A stretch of 64,000 bases of DNA, taken from the NCBI GenBank assembly GCA_964650525.1, contig CAZYUA010000015.1, positions 30,204 through 94,203 on the forward strand. The letters run 5' to 3'. How positions within the stretch are numbered: position 1 is the first letter of the stretch; each line of letters begins with the position of its first letter. The notes below the pieces were generated by a model. That model did not search any database and was not told the DNA's origin. It saw nothing but the letters and a program-made list of their open reading frames with translations. Below, one piece after another: positions 53,159-61,396 of the stretch. This stretch comes from UBA1413 sp964650525. Its GTDB lineage: Bacteria > Bacteroidota > Bacteroidia > Bacteroidales > Prolixibacteraceae. The translations under genes were made by a program, and so were the position numbers.

Positions 53159-53914
53159 TTACAGGATCATTTCCACGCTTTTGAAGGAATAGACTGAGAC
53201 GTTTCCTTCTTTGTCTTCTAGGAGAAGCCGGCCGAACCGGTCGATACCTCTGACTGTTGCCTCAAATTCAGCCGTGTCGGTCTTAAACTTCGATAAGGTA
53301 TTCATACCTGAGAGCCGGCTGAGATAACACCGGCGGATTTCTTCCGATTTTCCCTGAATGAGCAGGTCGTACCAGTGTCTGATTTTTTCGATAAGCAGTT
53401 TCAGCGATTCTTCCGGTGGATGATTCCGGCCAGTGACCAGGGATAAAGAGGTGGCGTTAGGCAGATGGGAAGGGAAATGAAGTTGGTTGAGGTTCAGTCC
53501 CACACCAATGACCGAGGAATGGAGAGACTCTCCTGCAAGGGTATTTTCAATCAGGATGCCGGCGATTTTCTTACGATTGACCAGCAGGTCGTTAGGCCAC
53601 TTGATGGCTACACCGCCGGTCTCCTGATCCAGAAACCCGGCCAGCCCCAGCGATACAACCTGCGAAAGCAAAAACTGATCTGCTGCAGATAAAAACCGAG
53701 GAAATAAGATCAGGCTGAAAGTAAGATTCCTGTAGTCTTGTGACTCCCATACAGCAGTACCCTGTCCGCGGCCCCGGGTCTGACGGAATGTCCAGATTAC
53801 GGTTCCCTCTTTTACCTGTTTTGTCTGAAGGAGAGCCGTGGCATAGTTGTTGGTCGATCCTGCTTCATCGACCAGGATGAGGGTGGGTCCCCTGAATCCG
53901 GATGTTGTCATCAT
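53159..53914 (-). CDS. birA: Biotin-[acetyl-CoA-carboxylase] ligase
   Basis: Joins biotin to the carrier protein of biotin-dependent carboxylases. About 251 residues without the N-terminal HTH of E. coli BirA, so monofunctional. DEAGSTNNYATAL opens the catalytic domain, then TRGRGQGTAVWESQDYRNL (biotinoyl-AMP loop, about residue 50) and IKWPNDLLVNRKKIAGILIE (about residue 105); the C-terminal SH3-like domain ends FGRLLLEDKEGNVSVYSF. The open frame goes to 53962; the exact start is uncertain. Divergent from rsfS, a well-known arrangement in the phylum. Confidence 0.92.
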   Translation of the reverse strand: MMTTSGFRGPTLILVDEAGSTNNYATALLQTKQVKEGTVIWTFRQTRGRGQGTAVWESQDYRNLTFSLILFPRFLSAADQFLLSQVVSLGLAGFLDQETGGVAIKWPNDLLVNRKKIAGILIENTLAGESLHSSVIGVGLNLNQLHFPSHLPNATSLSLVTGRNHPPEESLKLLIEKIRHWYDLLIQGKSEEIRRCYLSRLSGMNTLSKFKTDTAEFEATVRGIDRFGRLLLEDKEGNVSVYSFKSVEMIL

Positions 53915-54003
53915 CTCAATATCGCTGCGGATGGGATTTCCGTGTTGTAAAATAATCAACAAATATTGAGATCAGCAAGAGCGGAAGTCGCTTTGAATCT
54001 GTT

Positions 54004-54034
54004 TTTGTAATGACAAGCCCGTTTCTTATCTTTG
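54004..54034 (+). promoter_or_regulatory. Promoter of the rsfS-ftsH operon
   Basis: TTTG (54004-54007), exactly 19 bases, then TATCTTTG (54027-54034): both elements and the spacing fit the Bacteroidetes consensus exactly. It predicts a transcript start near 54041, about 12 bases before the ATG at 54053, and overlaps the alternative start of the open frame (TTG at 54032), ruling that start out. Confidence 0.8.
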
Positions 54035-54052
54035 TCAGGTGATCAGGAACGC

Positions 54053-54424
54053 ATGAAGAGAAAGCAGATAGAACCCATAAGCATTGTAAACGCTGCCATT
54101 GAAGGAATTCAAAGGTTGAAAGGCCGAAACATAGCAGTCATTGATCTGACGACCATCCGGCATACCGAGTGCGGCTATTTTATTCTTTGTCATGCTACGT
54201 CGAACACGCAGGCGGAGGGCATAGCCCGCTCAGTGGAGGATACGGTGCAGGAAATGACCGGCATGAAGGTCTGGCATAAGGACGGCTACCGGAATGCGGT
54301 CTGGATACTCCTGGACTATGGCGATGTGATGGTGCATGTTTTCAGGGAGGATACGCGTCGTTACTACAATCTGGAAGGCCTGTGGTCGGATGCAAAGACA
54401 AATTATCTGGAAGACGATTTTTAA
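54053..54424 (+). CDS. rsfS: Ribosome silencing factor RsfS
   Basis: Binds ribosomal protein L14 and blocks subunit joining when nutrients are short. 123 residues, family length. NIAVIDLTTIRHTECGYFIL (about residues 24-43), the DTVQEMTGMKVWHKDGYRNAVW stretch, and DYGDVMVHVFREDTRRYYNLE are the RsfS/Iojap landmarks, with the final WSDAK motif. It lies 9 bp before ftsH, in one operon. Confidence 0.95.
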   Translation: MKRKQIEPISIVNAAIEGIQRLKGRNIAVIDLTTIRHTECGYFILCHATSNTQAEGIARSVEDTVQEMTGMKVWHKDGYRNAVWILLDYGDVMVHVFREDTRRYYNLEGLWSDAKTNYLEDDF

Positions 54425-54433
54425 AAAGGGAAG

Positions 54434-56434
54434 ATGACAATCAACGGAGATAAGAAAGAATCTGGTAAAAGGGAACCCGGCATGGCCGGAGGCGGAGGGA
54501 ACAGTCCAAAACCAAAATTCAATCCTTACTGGTTTTACGGTATCATTGCCGTACTGTTTCTTCTGGTCAATTATTATTTTTCCGGAAGCAAAGGACCAGT
54601 AGAGACCAACTGGAACAAGGTGAAGACCACCATGCTGGCAAACCACGATATCGAGAAAATTGTGGTTTTAAACAACGAAAAGGCTCTGATAACCATAAAA
54701 AGTGACCGGCTTTCCAAATATCAGAAGGAGATGGAGGGTACTTTTTCGAAACCTTCGGAGACAGGTCCCCATTTTTATTTTGTGATCGGGTCGGTGGAGA
54801 CTTTTGAGCAGAAGCTTTCGGAAGCCCAGGAGAATTTCGGGGATGAGCGAATTGAGGCTGAATACCTGAAGGAGCGGAACTGGATGGGGGATATTCTGTG
54901 GTCACTGGGTCCCTTTGTTATCATCATTCTTTTGTGGTGGTGGATATTCAAGCGGATGAGCAAGGGTGCGGGCGGTGGTCCCGGCGGTATTTTCAGTGTC
55001 GGGAAGAGTCAGGCCAAGGTTTTTGATCGTGATGCCAGAGTCAATACGACCTTCAAGGATGTGGCGGGATTATCGGAAGCCAAACAGGAGGTTGAAGAGA
55101 TTGTGGAGTTTTTGAAGAATCCTTTGAAGTTCACCAAACTGGGAGGCAAGATTCCCAAGGGGGCACTTCTTGTAGGGCCTCCCGGTACTGGTAAGACCTT
55201 GCTGGCCAAAGCGGTGGCCGGAGAGGCGAACGTACCCTTTTTCTCTATGTCAGGTTCTGATTTTGTTGAGATGTTTGTAGGGGTTGGTGCCTCGCGGGTG
55301 CGTGATCTGTTCAAACAGGCCAAGGAAAAGGCACCTTGTATTGTGTTTATCGATGAGATTGATGCCATTGGGCGTGCAAGGGGCCGGAACCCCAATTTCG
55401 GGGCCAACGATGAACGGGAGAATACCCTTAACCAGTTGCTGACCGAGATGGACGGCTTCGATACCAACAGCGGGGTGATCATCCTGGCAGCCACCAACCG
55501 GGCCGACATCCTGGACCGGGCGCTTATGCGTGCCGGGCGTTTTGACAGGCAAATCCATGTGGAGCTTCCCGACCTCAACGAGCGCGGGGAGATATTCCAG
55601 GTTCACCTGAAACCCCTGAAACTGGATGAAGATGTAAAGGTTGATTTTTTAGCTAAACAAACCCCCGGTTTTTCCGGTGCTGATATTGCCAATGTGTGCA
55701 ATGAGGCAGCCCTCATCGCTGCCAGGAAAAGCAATGATGCTGTTAAAAGACAGGACTTTCTGGATGCCGTTGACCGTATTGTCGGGGGATTGGAAAAGAA
55801 AAATAAAATTATCTCGGTCAATGAGAAAAAAACCATTGCCTTTCACGAGGCGGGACATGCGGTCATCAGCTGGCTGCTTCCTTATGCTCATCCCCTGGTG
55901 AAGGTAACCATTGTTCCGCGGGGCAAAGCTTTAGGGGCTGCCTGGTACCTGCCTGAAGAAAGGTCGATAACCACGCGGGAGCAGTTGCTGGATGAAATGT
56001 GCTCCACCCTGGGGGGCAGGGCTGCCGAGGAGATCGTCTTCGGACAGGTCTCCAGCGGCGCCCAAAACGACCTGGAGCGGGTTACCAAACAAGCTTACGC
56101 TATGGTTACCATCTTCGGCATGAGCGACAAAATCGGCACGGTAAGCTTCTATGATTCGACAGGCCAGACTGATTATTCATTCACAAAGCCTTACAGTGAA
56201 AAAACAGCCCAGTTGATCGACGAAGAAGCGAAAGAGATTATCGACCGGCAATACCAAAGGGCTCTATCCCTTTTAAGAGAACAACAGGAAGGTCATCAGA
56301 AACTGGCAGAGCTTCTTCTTGACCGGGAAGTAATTTTCTCGGAGGATCTGGAAAACATTTTTGGGAAACGCGAGGGGCGGGACACTGACACCCTTCTGGA
56401 AAGAAAGGAGACCGGTGGAATTCCTGAAAGCTGA
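54434..56434 (+). CDS. ftsH: ATP-dependent zinc metalloprotease FtsH
   Basis: Membrane-bound protease that extracts and degrades membrane and regulatory proteins. 666 residues: an N-terminal helix (WFYGIIAVLFLLVNYYF), a periplasmic domain, a second helix (GPFVIIILLWWWIF), a Gly-rich linker, then the AAA module with Walker A GPPGTGKT, IDEIDAIGR, the second region of homology ATNRADILDRALMRAGRFD, and the M41 peptidase with the zinc site HEAGH (about residue 472). The C-terminus extends in the acidic tail TDTLLERKETGG. The small next ORF overlaps its end by 20 bp. Confidence 0.97.
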   Translation: MTINGDKKESGKREPGMAGGGGNSPKPKFNPYWFYGIIAVLFLLVNYYFSGSKGPVETNWNKVKTTMLANHDIEKIVVLNNEKALITIKSDRLSKYQKEMEGTFSKPSETGPHFYFVIGSVETFEQKLSEAQENFGDERIEAEYLKERNWMGDILWSLGPFVIIILLWWWIFKRMSKGAGGGPGGIFSVGKSQAKVFDRDARVNTTFKDVAGLSEAKQEVEEIVEFLKNPLKFTKLGGKIPKGALLVGPPGTGKTLLAKAVAGEANVPFFSMSGSDFVEMFVGVGASRVRDLFKQAKEKAPCIVFIDEIDAIGRARGRNPNFGANDERENTLNQLLTEMDGFDTNSGVIILAATNRADILDRALMRAGRFDRQIHVELPDLNERGEIFQVHLKPLKLDEDVKVDFLAKQTPGFSGADIANVCNEAALIAARKSNDAVKRQDFLDAVDRIVGGLEKKNKIISVNEKKTIAFHEAGHAVISWLLPYAHPLVKVTIVPRGKALGAAWYLPEERSITTREQLLDEMCSTLGGRAAEEIVFGQVSSGAQNDLERVTKQAYAMVTIFGMSDKIGTVSFYDSTGQTDYSFTKPYSEKTAQLIDEEAKEIIDRQYQRALSLLREQQEGHQKLAELLLDREVIFSEDLENIFGKREGRDTDTLLERKETGGIPES

Positions 56435-56684
56435 TAGCCCCATCCGGTTCGTTTGCGATGAGGGCCTCTCCCGGGCTGCGATCCTCGGCAGGCTTCGTGC
56501 GGGGTACCCCGTGAAAGCTGTTGTTGCATCCTATAAACCGGCTGCCGGCTGCCTCCCTGCATCATCGGTTCCCCTGGCCGATAGTTACGAATCAATGCAG
56601 GATGCCCTGTTAGCCGGTACAGGCCCCGTGGGGGCTCACGGCCACAAAGAACGATATGTTTTCCTTTATCCAAATAAACAATAA
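56415..56684 (+). CDS. Small hypothetical protein between ftsH and a DUF2007 gene
   Basis: About 89 residues from a GTG at 56415 (VEFLKADSPIRFVCDEG), overlapping the ftsH end by 20 bp and lying 5 bp before the DUF2007 start, a tight spacing that favours a real operon gene. The frame is open from an ATG at 56361 inside ftsH. Segments: RAAILGRLRAGYPVKAVVAS and a Tyr-Val-Phe ending RYVFLYPNKQ. No family is recognised. In other Bacteroidetes a LUD-domain gene of about 190 codons commonly occupies this slot; nothing LUD-like is visible here. Could still be a chance frame. Confidence 0.5.
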   Translation: MEFLKADSPIRFVCDEGLSRAAILGRLRAGYPVKAVVASYKPAAGCLPASSVPLADSYESMQDALLAGTGPVGAHGHKERYVFLYPNKQ

Positions 56685-56689
56685 GTACC

Positions 56690-56896
56690 ATGGAAAAGGG
56701 TTGGAAAGAGGTTTTCTTTACCGATAAGGAGTATCTGGCCACCATGGCCCGGGATATCCTCGAAACCGGAGGGGTCCCTTCAGTCATTCTGGATCAGCAG
56801 GACTCCACCTACATCACCTTTGGCGAGTACCGGGTGTTTGTGCCTGAGGATTCGGTTTCAGCAGCTCTGGAACTGATTAAAAACCTGAAAGATTGA
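56690..56896 (+). CDS. DUF2007-like small protein
   Basis: 68 residues: WKEVFFTDKEYLATMARDIL, GVPSVILDQQDSTYITFGE and YRVFVPEDSVSAALELI give the beta-alpha-beta-beta-alpha-beta pattern of the DUF2007 (putative signal-transducing) family. Cytoplasmic and probably ligand-binding, with unknown ligand. The stop codon overlaps the next gene's TTG start by 4 bp (TTGA), so it is translationally coupled to cdsA. Confidence 0.8.
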   Translation: MEKGWKEVFFTDKEYLATMARDILETGGVPSVILDQQDSTYITFGEYRVFVPEDSVSAALELIKNLKD

Positions 56897-57720
56897 AACA
56901 TCTTCTTGAGAGGACAAAAACCAGTCTGTTGTTTGGAAGCCTGGTGGCAGCTGGAATCCTGCTGCATCCCCTGGTTTTTGCCGTTGTCTTTATAGCCCTG
57001 ATGATTCTGTCGCTGCATGAGTTTTATCAGATGGCCGAAAAAGCAGGTAGTTCCCCCCAACAGGTTACCGGTTTAACAGCTGCAATTATAATTTTTGCCG
57101 CCCTGACAGGTGCTGCTTCAGGGATGATTCCCCTTCGTATGGCAGGAATGGCGGCACTGCTGTTATTCCTTCCTTTTGTGACGGAACTTTACCGGAAAAA
57201 GGAGAAGCCATTACTTAACATAGCCGTAACCCTCCTGGGACTTTTATATATCGCCCTTCCAATGGGGCTGGCCGGTTTTATGGTCTTTCCGCAGCCAGAT
57301 GGGTTAACCGGGTTTTACCCTTGGATCCTCTTTGGCGTTATGGTTACCATTTGGTTGTACGACTCGGCAGCCTACCTGATAGGTACAGCATTTGGCAAGC
57401 ACCGGCTTTTTGAACGGATCTCCCCGAAAAAATCATGGGAAGGGGTCGCAGGTGGAGCCCTGACCGCCCTGGCTGCGGGTGCCGTTTTTGCTTCCCTGAT
57501 TCCCGTGTTGAACCTTATGGAATGGCTGGGTGTAAGTCTTCTGGTCATCTTCTCCGGAACTTTCGGCGACCTGGCTGAATCGCTGATGAAAAGAAGTCTG
57601 AACCTCAAGGATTCCGGAAATCTGCTTCCCGGTCACGGTGGATTTCTGGATCGACTCGACAGCTTTATCTTTGCCATCCCTCCCGTTGTTGTCTGGCTTC
57701 TCCTGACAGGTGGCTTGTAG
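56893..57720 (+). CDS. cdsA: Phosphatidate cytidylyltransferase
   Basis: Makes CDP-diacylglycerol, precursor of all phospholipids, in the inner membrane. 275 residues with about seven hydrophobic helices (LLFGSLVAAGILLHPLVFAV, FIALMILSLHEFYQMA and others). The CDP-diacylglycerol signature is SLMKRSLNLKDSGNLLPGHGGFLDRLDS (in parts: SLMKRSLNLKDSGN, LPGHGGFLDRLDS) at about residues 230-257. Start is a TTG overlapping the DUF2007 stop by 4 bp (TTGA), giving MKHLLERTKTS; no better ATG is near. Leads to psd and pssA downstream, the expected partners. Confidence 0.94.
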   Translation: MKHLLERTKTSLLFGSLVAAGILLHPLVFAVVFIALMILSLHEFYQMAEKAGSSPQQVTGLTAAIIIFAALTGAASGMIPLRMAGMAALLLFLPFVTELYRKKEKPLLNIAVTLLGLLYIALPMGLAGFMVFPQPDGLTGFYPWILFGVMVTIWLYDSAAYLIGTAFGKHRLFERISPKKSWEGVAGGALTALAAGAVFASLIPVLNLMEWLGVSLLVIFSGTFGDLAESLMKRSLNLKDSGNLLPGHGGFLDRLDSFIFAIPPVVVWLLLTGGL

Positions 57721-57910
57721 TGGCTGAAATCCCGGAAAAGGATGAAATGAGAAAATTTTTGTAGCTTAGGCGCGATTTCGCTGAGCCGTTTATGGTTTTT
57801 CCACCACGCAGGTGAATTTCCTTTTTTTGCGGGAGGCTACACCAACCGGAGTGACCATCCTGAAGACCGGAAACGAAGTCCAGCATTGGTAATGGCCAGG
57901 TTTTCACAAT

Positions 57911-57992
57911 GCAGGCGAGTTCCATGGAGATGAAAAACTGAAGGAATCATTTAGGTGCATATAATTGAATAGCATAATATTAACTTAAACAT
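57911..57992 (+). promoter_or_regulatory. psd leader, copy 1 of an 80-bp repeated sequence
   Basis: This stretch aligns without gaps to 58758-58839, the leader of pssA: 59 of the first 80 bases are identical by my count. The best shared block is GCATATAATTGAA (57957-57969 and 58804-58816), and a CTTAAA block lies about 9-16 bases before each start codon. It probably carries the psd promoter or a shared regulatory site, although no exact TAnnTTTG is seen. Confidence 0.65.
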
Positions 57993-57998
57993 ATACGA

Positions 57999-58652
57999 GT
58001 GAAAATACACAATGAGGGCTACCGGGTCATTCCGGTAATAACCTTGGCTATACTGGTTTTTGATCTTGTTCTCTATTTCCTGTTGGGAGGATCTGCTGCT
58101 TATGCAGTCATTCTCGTAGTTTCGCTAATTCTTCTGGCAGGGGTTTTTTATTTCTTCAGGGAGCCGGTAATGGAAAGGAAGGTTAAGGAGGGAGAAGTGG
58201 TTTCGGTAGCCAATGGAACGGTCGTTGCGATTGAACCGGTTGTCGAAGGGGAATATTTTCGTTCCAAAAGGCTTCAGATATCGGTATTTATGTCGGTATG
58301 GGATGTTCACATAAATCATGTACCTGTGGCTGGGGAGATCGTCTACCAGAAACATCATGCCGGGAGGTTTTTGCCTGCAAGGCATGCCAAATCGTCGGAT
58401 GCCAATGAAAGGTGCACTTCGGTGATTCGGACGGCCGGAGGCAAAGAGATCCTGGCACGCCAGGTAGCAGGAATACTGGCAAGGAGGGTCGTCACGTACA
58501 GGAAACCGGGTGACAGGGTTACCCGGAATGATCAGCTTGGGTTTATCCGTTTCGGGTCGAGGGTGGATCTTTTCGTTCCATTGGATTCTGACATCAGGGT
58601 TACTCTCGGGCAAAAGGTCCGCGGAGGGATGACCGTTATTACCACTGTTTGA
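57999..58652 (+). CDS. psd: Phosphatidylserine decarboxylase
   Basis: Converts phosphatidylserine to phosphatidylethanolamine with a pyruvoyl group formed by self-cleavage. 217 residues, the short bacterial class. Two N-terminal helices (IPVITLAILVFDLVLYFLLG split as VITLAILVFDLVLYF and YAVILVVSLILLAGVFYF), then ISVFMSVWDVHINHVPVAG with the His of the HxxN motif, and the cleavage site in GFIRFGSRVDLFVP, where Gly-Ser (about residues 185-186) is the scissile pair. Starts with GTG at 57999 after the duplicated leader. Confidence 0.94.
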   Translation: MKIHNEGYRVIPVITLAILVFDLVLYFLLGGSAAYAVILVVSLILLAGVFYFFREPVMERKVKEGEVVSVANGTVVAIEPVVEGEYFRSKRLQISVFMSVWDVHINHVPVAGEIVYQKHHAGRFLPARHAKSSDANERCTSVIRTAGGKEILARQVAGILARRVVTYRKPGDRVTRNDQLGFIRFGSRVDLFVPLDSDIRVTLGQKVRGGMTVITTV

Positions 58653-58721
58653 CCGGATGAAATTTGCATACTGCCTGAGGCGGGACCAAAAGAGATGTAA
58701 ATACTCAACCCTTTTTGACTG

Positions 58722-58763
58722 CCCTGCCTGCCGGATGGAAGGTCAGAGGTTCGGCAGGCAGGG
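58722..58763 (+). repeat. Inverted repeat between psd and pssA
   Basis: CCCTGCCTGCCG (58722-58733) and CGGCAGGCAGGG (58752-58763) are perfect 12-bp complements with an 18-base loop, about 70 bases after psd. Its right arm overlaps the start of the duplicated leader (58758). No T tract follows, so an attenuator or regulatory stem is as likely as a terminator. Confidence 0.7.
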
Positions 58764-58839
58764 GAGTTCCGCGGAGATAAAAAGCAGCATAAATCATCAG
58801 GAAGCATATAATTGAAAAGTATACCAATAGCTTAAATTA
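58758..58839 (+). promoter_or_regulatory. pssA leader, copy 2 of the repeated sequence
   Basis: Ungapped match to 57911-57992 (74 percent over 80 bases by my count). Both copies lie at nearly the same distance from their start codons (about 40 bases from GCATATAATTGAA), which favours a shared transcriptional or translational control element for psd and pssA. Confidence 0.65.
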
Positions 58840-58842
58840 CGT

Positions 58843-59598
58843 ATGAAAACCATGAAGCATAGCATGCAATGGATCCCCAACGGGCTTACCTTGTTAAACC
58901 TGGCTTCGGGGAGTGTGGCGGTTGTGCTGGCACTGGAAGGAGATACAGGCATCGCTGCCCTTTTTATCTTATTGGCGGCTCTGTTTGATTTTTGTGACGG
59001 TTTTGCAGCCCGGTTACTGAAGGCAGGATCGGCATTAGGCAAGGAACTGGATTCGCTGGCCGATATGGTTTCGTTTGGGGTAGCACCGGGAATGATCGCT
59101 TTCGTCCTGATGAAACGGGCTTTACCTGGGATGAATCTTCCGTTGGGAGATATCCCGGCAAGCGGGTGGTCGTGGTTTTTTCTGGCGTCCTCTCTCCTGA
59201 TTCCCTTATTTTCGGCAGTGAGACTGGCCCGGTTTAACCTGGATGAGCGGCAGACTCACCATTTCCTGGGTATGCCCACGCCTGCCAACGCGATCCTTTG
59301 GGCTTCGTTCGGGATGATTGCCGCCTCCGATAGCCGCCCCGAGGTCCTCCCATTGCTTTTCACTTCCGGAAACCTGCTGGTTGCTATTCTGATAACCTCA
59401 TTGCTGCTGGTATCAGATCTGCCGATGTTTTCTTTGAAATTCCATGGTTTCCGCTTTCGCGAAAACTGGTACCGGTATGTTTTCCTGGTTGTTTCAGTGG
59501 CCTTGCTGGTCCTGTCCGGGCTTTTCGGGCTGTCGGTGGTCATCCTCTTGTATTGTGCGCTATCTGTTTCCTTTTACCTTTTCAAAGTACCTCTTTAA
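58843..59598 (+). CDS. pssA: CDP-diacylglycerol-serine O-phosphatidyltransferase
   Basis: Makes phosphatidylserine from CDP-diacylglycerol, the substrate of psd. 251 residues with about six membrane helices. The CDP-alcohol phosphatidyltransferase motif DG(x2)AR(x8)G(x3)D(x3)D is present as CDGFAARLLKAGSALGKELD followed by SLAD (about residues 46-71). Further helices: SWFFLASSLLIPLFSAV, NLLVAILITSLLLVSDL, YVFLVVSVALLVLSGLFGL. Together with cdsA and psd it gives the phosphatidylethanolamine pathway. Confidence 0.95.
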   Translation: MKTMKHSMQWIPNGLTLLNLASGSVAVVLALEGDTGIAALFILLAALFDFCDGFAARLLKAGSALGKELDSLADMVSFGVAPGMIAFVLMKRALPGMNLPLGDIPASGWSWFFLASSLLIPLFSAVRLARFNLDERQTHHFLGMPTPANAILWASFGMIAASDSRPEVLPLLFTSGNLLVAILITSLLLVSDLPMFSLKFHGFRFRENWYRYVFLVVSVALLVLSGLFGLSVVILLYCALSVSFYLFKVPL

Positions 59599-59636
59599 TT
59601 TTCTGCTGGTATGCGGTCAGGGAAGGAAGCAGGCAG

Positions 59637-60833
59637 CTAAGCTTTCAGTACGTCAAGCGCTTTCCGGATGCGCACCATGGCTTCGGTAATCTGCTCTTCT
59701 GAGGCAGCATAACTGATGCGAAAGCAGGAAGGGGCTCCGAAAGCCTCACCGGATACCAACCCGACATGGGCTTTGCTTAGCAGGTAGTAGCAAAGGTCTT
59801 CCGCATTCCGGATGGTCATTTCGCCGTCGGAGGTGCCAAAGTAGGCAGAAGCATCGGGGAATACATAAAAAGCACCATCAGGCCGGCTGGTCCTGAGTCC
59901 GGGGATCTCCCCCAGCAGCTCCATAACAAGATTGCGCCGTTTTTCAAACTGTTCAACCATCCTTGAAACCTCGGCGCCGTCGTGGTTAAAGGCTGCCACA
60001 GCGGCTATCTGGGCAACCGAGTTGGGCCCGGAGGTAAACTGGCTCTGCAGTTTGGAGCAAGCTTTGGCAATCCAGAGCGGAGCCGCCAGAAACCCTATCC
60101 GGTATCCGGTCATCGCGTACGACTTGGAGACCCCGTTGACCACCACCACCCGGTCGCGGATCTCCGGGAACTGCGCGATGGTTTCAAACTTCCTGCCATA
60201 AATGATATGCTCGTAAATCTCATCCGAGATGATTATAATGCCGGGGTGACGTTCGAAGATTTCCGCAAAGGCTTTTAACTCTTCATAGGTGTATACGCTG
60301 CCGGTAGGATTGGAGGGGCTGCTGAAAATGAACGCTTTGGTCCGGGGTGTAATGGCCGCTTCCAGTTGGGCAGGTGTCAGCTTGAAATGATTCTCAACGG
60401 TTGTTTCCGGTACGATACTTACCCCCTCCGAAAAGTTAACCAGGTCAACATAGGTGACCCAATAAGGTGCCGGAACGATCACCTCATCACCCTTGTCTAC
60501 CAATACCTGCAGGACGTTGGCAATACTATGCTTGGCACCGCCGGAAACCACGATCTGCTCCGGCTTGTATTCCAGGTGGTTATCCCTCCTGAGCTTATTC
60601 ACTATTGCTTCCTGCAAAACCGGATATCCCGGAACCGGGGAGTAATGGGAAAAGTTGTCATCTACAGCTTTTTTTGCAGCCTCCTTGATAAACCCGGGTG
60701 TGTTGAAATCGGGTTCCCCCAGTGTGAGGTTAATCACATCGATACCGCGGGCTTTCAGCTCCCTGCTCTTCTGAGCAGCCGCAAGGGTTGCCGACTCCGA
60801 CAACCGGTTGATCCTTTCTGATACACTTGTCAT
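59637..60833 (-). CDS. PLP-dependent aminotransferase, class I/II (aspartate aminotransferase-like)
   Basis: 398 residues from MTSVSERINRLSESATLAA, the usual length of AAT subgroup I-gamma. NLTLGEPDFNTPGFI is the N-terminal substrate motif; SSPSNPTGSVYTYEEL with the Asn, VVVNGVSKSYAMTGYRIGF with the PLP-Lys (about residue 237) and FRISYAASEEQITEAM near the end with the Arg that binds the alpha carboxylate. Probably an aspartate or aromatic aminotransferase. The frame extends to 61004 upstream; the Met at 60833 is preferred. Ends 25 bp from the GroES-like gene on the same strand. Confidence 0.94.
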   Translation of the reverse strand: MTSVSERINRLSESATLAAAQKSRELKARGIDVINLTLGEPDFNTPGFIKEAAKKAVDDNFSHYSPVPGYPVLQEAIVNKLRRDNHLEYKPEQIVVSGGAKHSIANVLQVLVDKGDEVIVPAPYWVTYVDLVNFSEGVSIVPETTVENHFKLTPAQLEAAITPRTKAFIFSSPSNPTGSVYTYEELKAFAEIFERHPGIIIISDEIYEHIIYGRKFETIAQFPEIRDRVVVVNGVSKSYAMTGYRIGFLAAPLWIAKACSKLQSQFTSGPNSVAQIAAVAAFNHDGAEVSRMVEQFEKRRNLVMELLGEIPGLRTSRPDGAFYVFPDASAYFGTSDGEMTIRNAEDLCYYLLSKAHVGLVSGEAFGAPSCFRISYAASEEQITEAMVRIRKALDVLKA

Positions 60834-60858
60834 GGTCCTTCTTATATAGTAAATCGGT

Positions 60859-61242
60859 TCATTCGAAAAGGGTTTCGTCGCGGATGAGCAGCAATATGGC
60901 TGAATGGGGAAGGATGAAGTATTTTTCCTTATTAAATTCAATCTCATATCCGCTTTTGTTAAGGTAAACCGCCAGGTCACCGACACGGGCCTGCAGGGGG
61001 ACATATTTCACCGGCTCCTGCTTTTCTTTCCAGGTGTCCTCATCGCCGGCGACTGAGGGGATAGGGTACCCGGGCCCCACCCGGACTATATAGCCGCTGA
61101 GTACTTTTTCATTTTCCTGAACGGAAGGGGGCAGAATCAGTCCTGACACAGTTTTCTGGGATGGATTTTTGGGTTTTACCAGGACTCTTTCGCCAACCAT
61201 GATGAATTTTTCCAGGTCTTTTTCTTCCAGGATCAAAGACAT
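60859..61242 (-). CDS. GroES-like co-chaperonin, stand-alone
   Basis: 127 residues, longer than true GroES (about 97). MVGERVLVKPKNPSQKTVSG gives the first strands, and SGLILPP sits where the GroES mobile loop carries its Ile-Val-Leu anchor, so GroEL binding may be kept. The roof-loop part is replaced by a Lys/Glu-rich insertion GDEDTWKEKQEPVKYVPLQ, followed by GDLAVYLNKSGYEIEFNKEKY split as GDLAVYLNKSG and EIEFNKEKYFIL. No groEL is adjacent, so this is probably a paralogue of the normal GroES. It may share a promoter with the aminotransferase. Confidence 0.8.
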   Translation of the reverse strand: MSLILEEKDLEKFIMVGERVLVKPKNPSQKTVSGLILPPSVQENEKVLSGYIVRVGPGYPIPSVAGDEDTWKEKQEPVKYVPLQARVGDLAVYLNKSGYEIEFNKEKYFILPHSAILLLIRDETLFE

Positions 61243-61262
61243 ATAAGTAACTTTTAAGAGGG

Positions 61263-61270
61263 CAAAGGTA
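61263..61270 (-). promoter_or_regulatory. Candidate -7 element for the GroES-like gene
   Basis: Minus-strand TACCTTTG fits TAnnTTTG, 21 bases before the start codon at 61242. Confidence 0.4.
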
Positions 61271-61396
61271 GTGATTTTTGTTTTCCGGCCGACCAGGAAA
61301 GGGGGAGGCTATGGTAGGTACTTATCCTTGAAAGATGAAGGTGTTGAAAAGGTGGGTGCTTCCGGTGGGACGCCCTGAGGGGAGGGTGCGGGCGTT

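Noticed and set aside
56296..56787. Minus-strand frame of 163 codons across the ftsH end
   Set aside because: Antisense to ftsH, the small ORF and the DUF2007 gene, with no coding signs.
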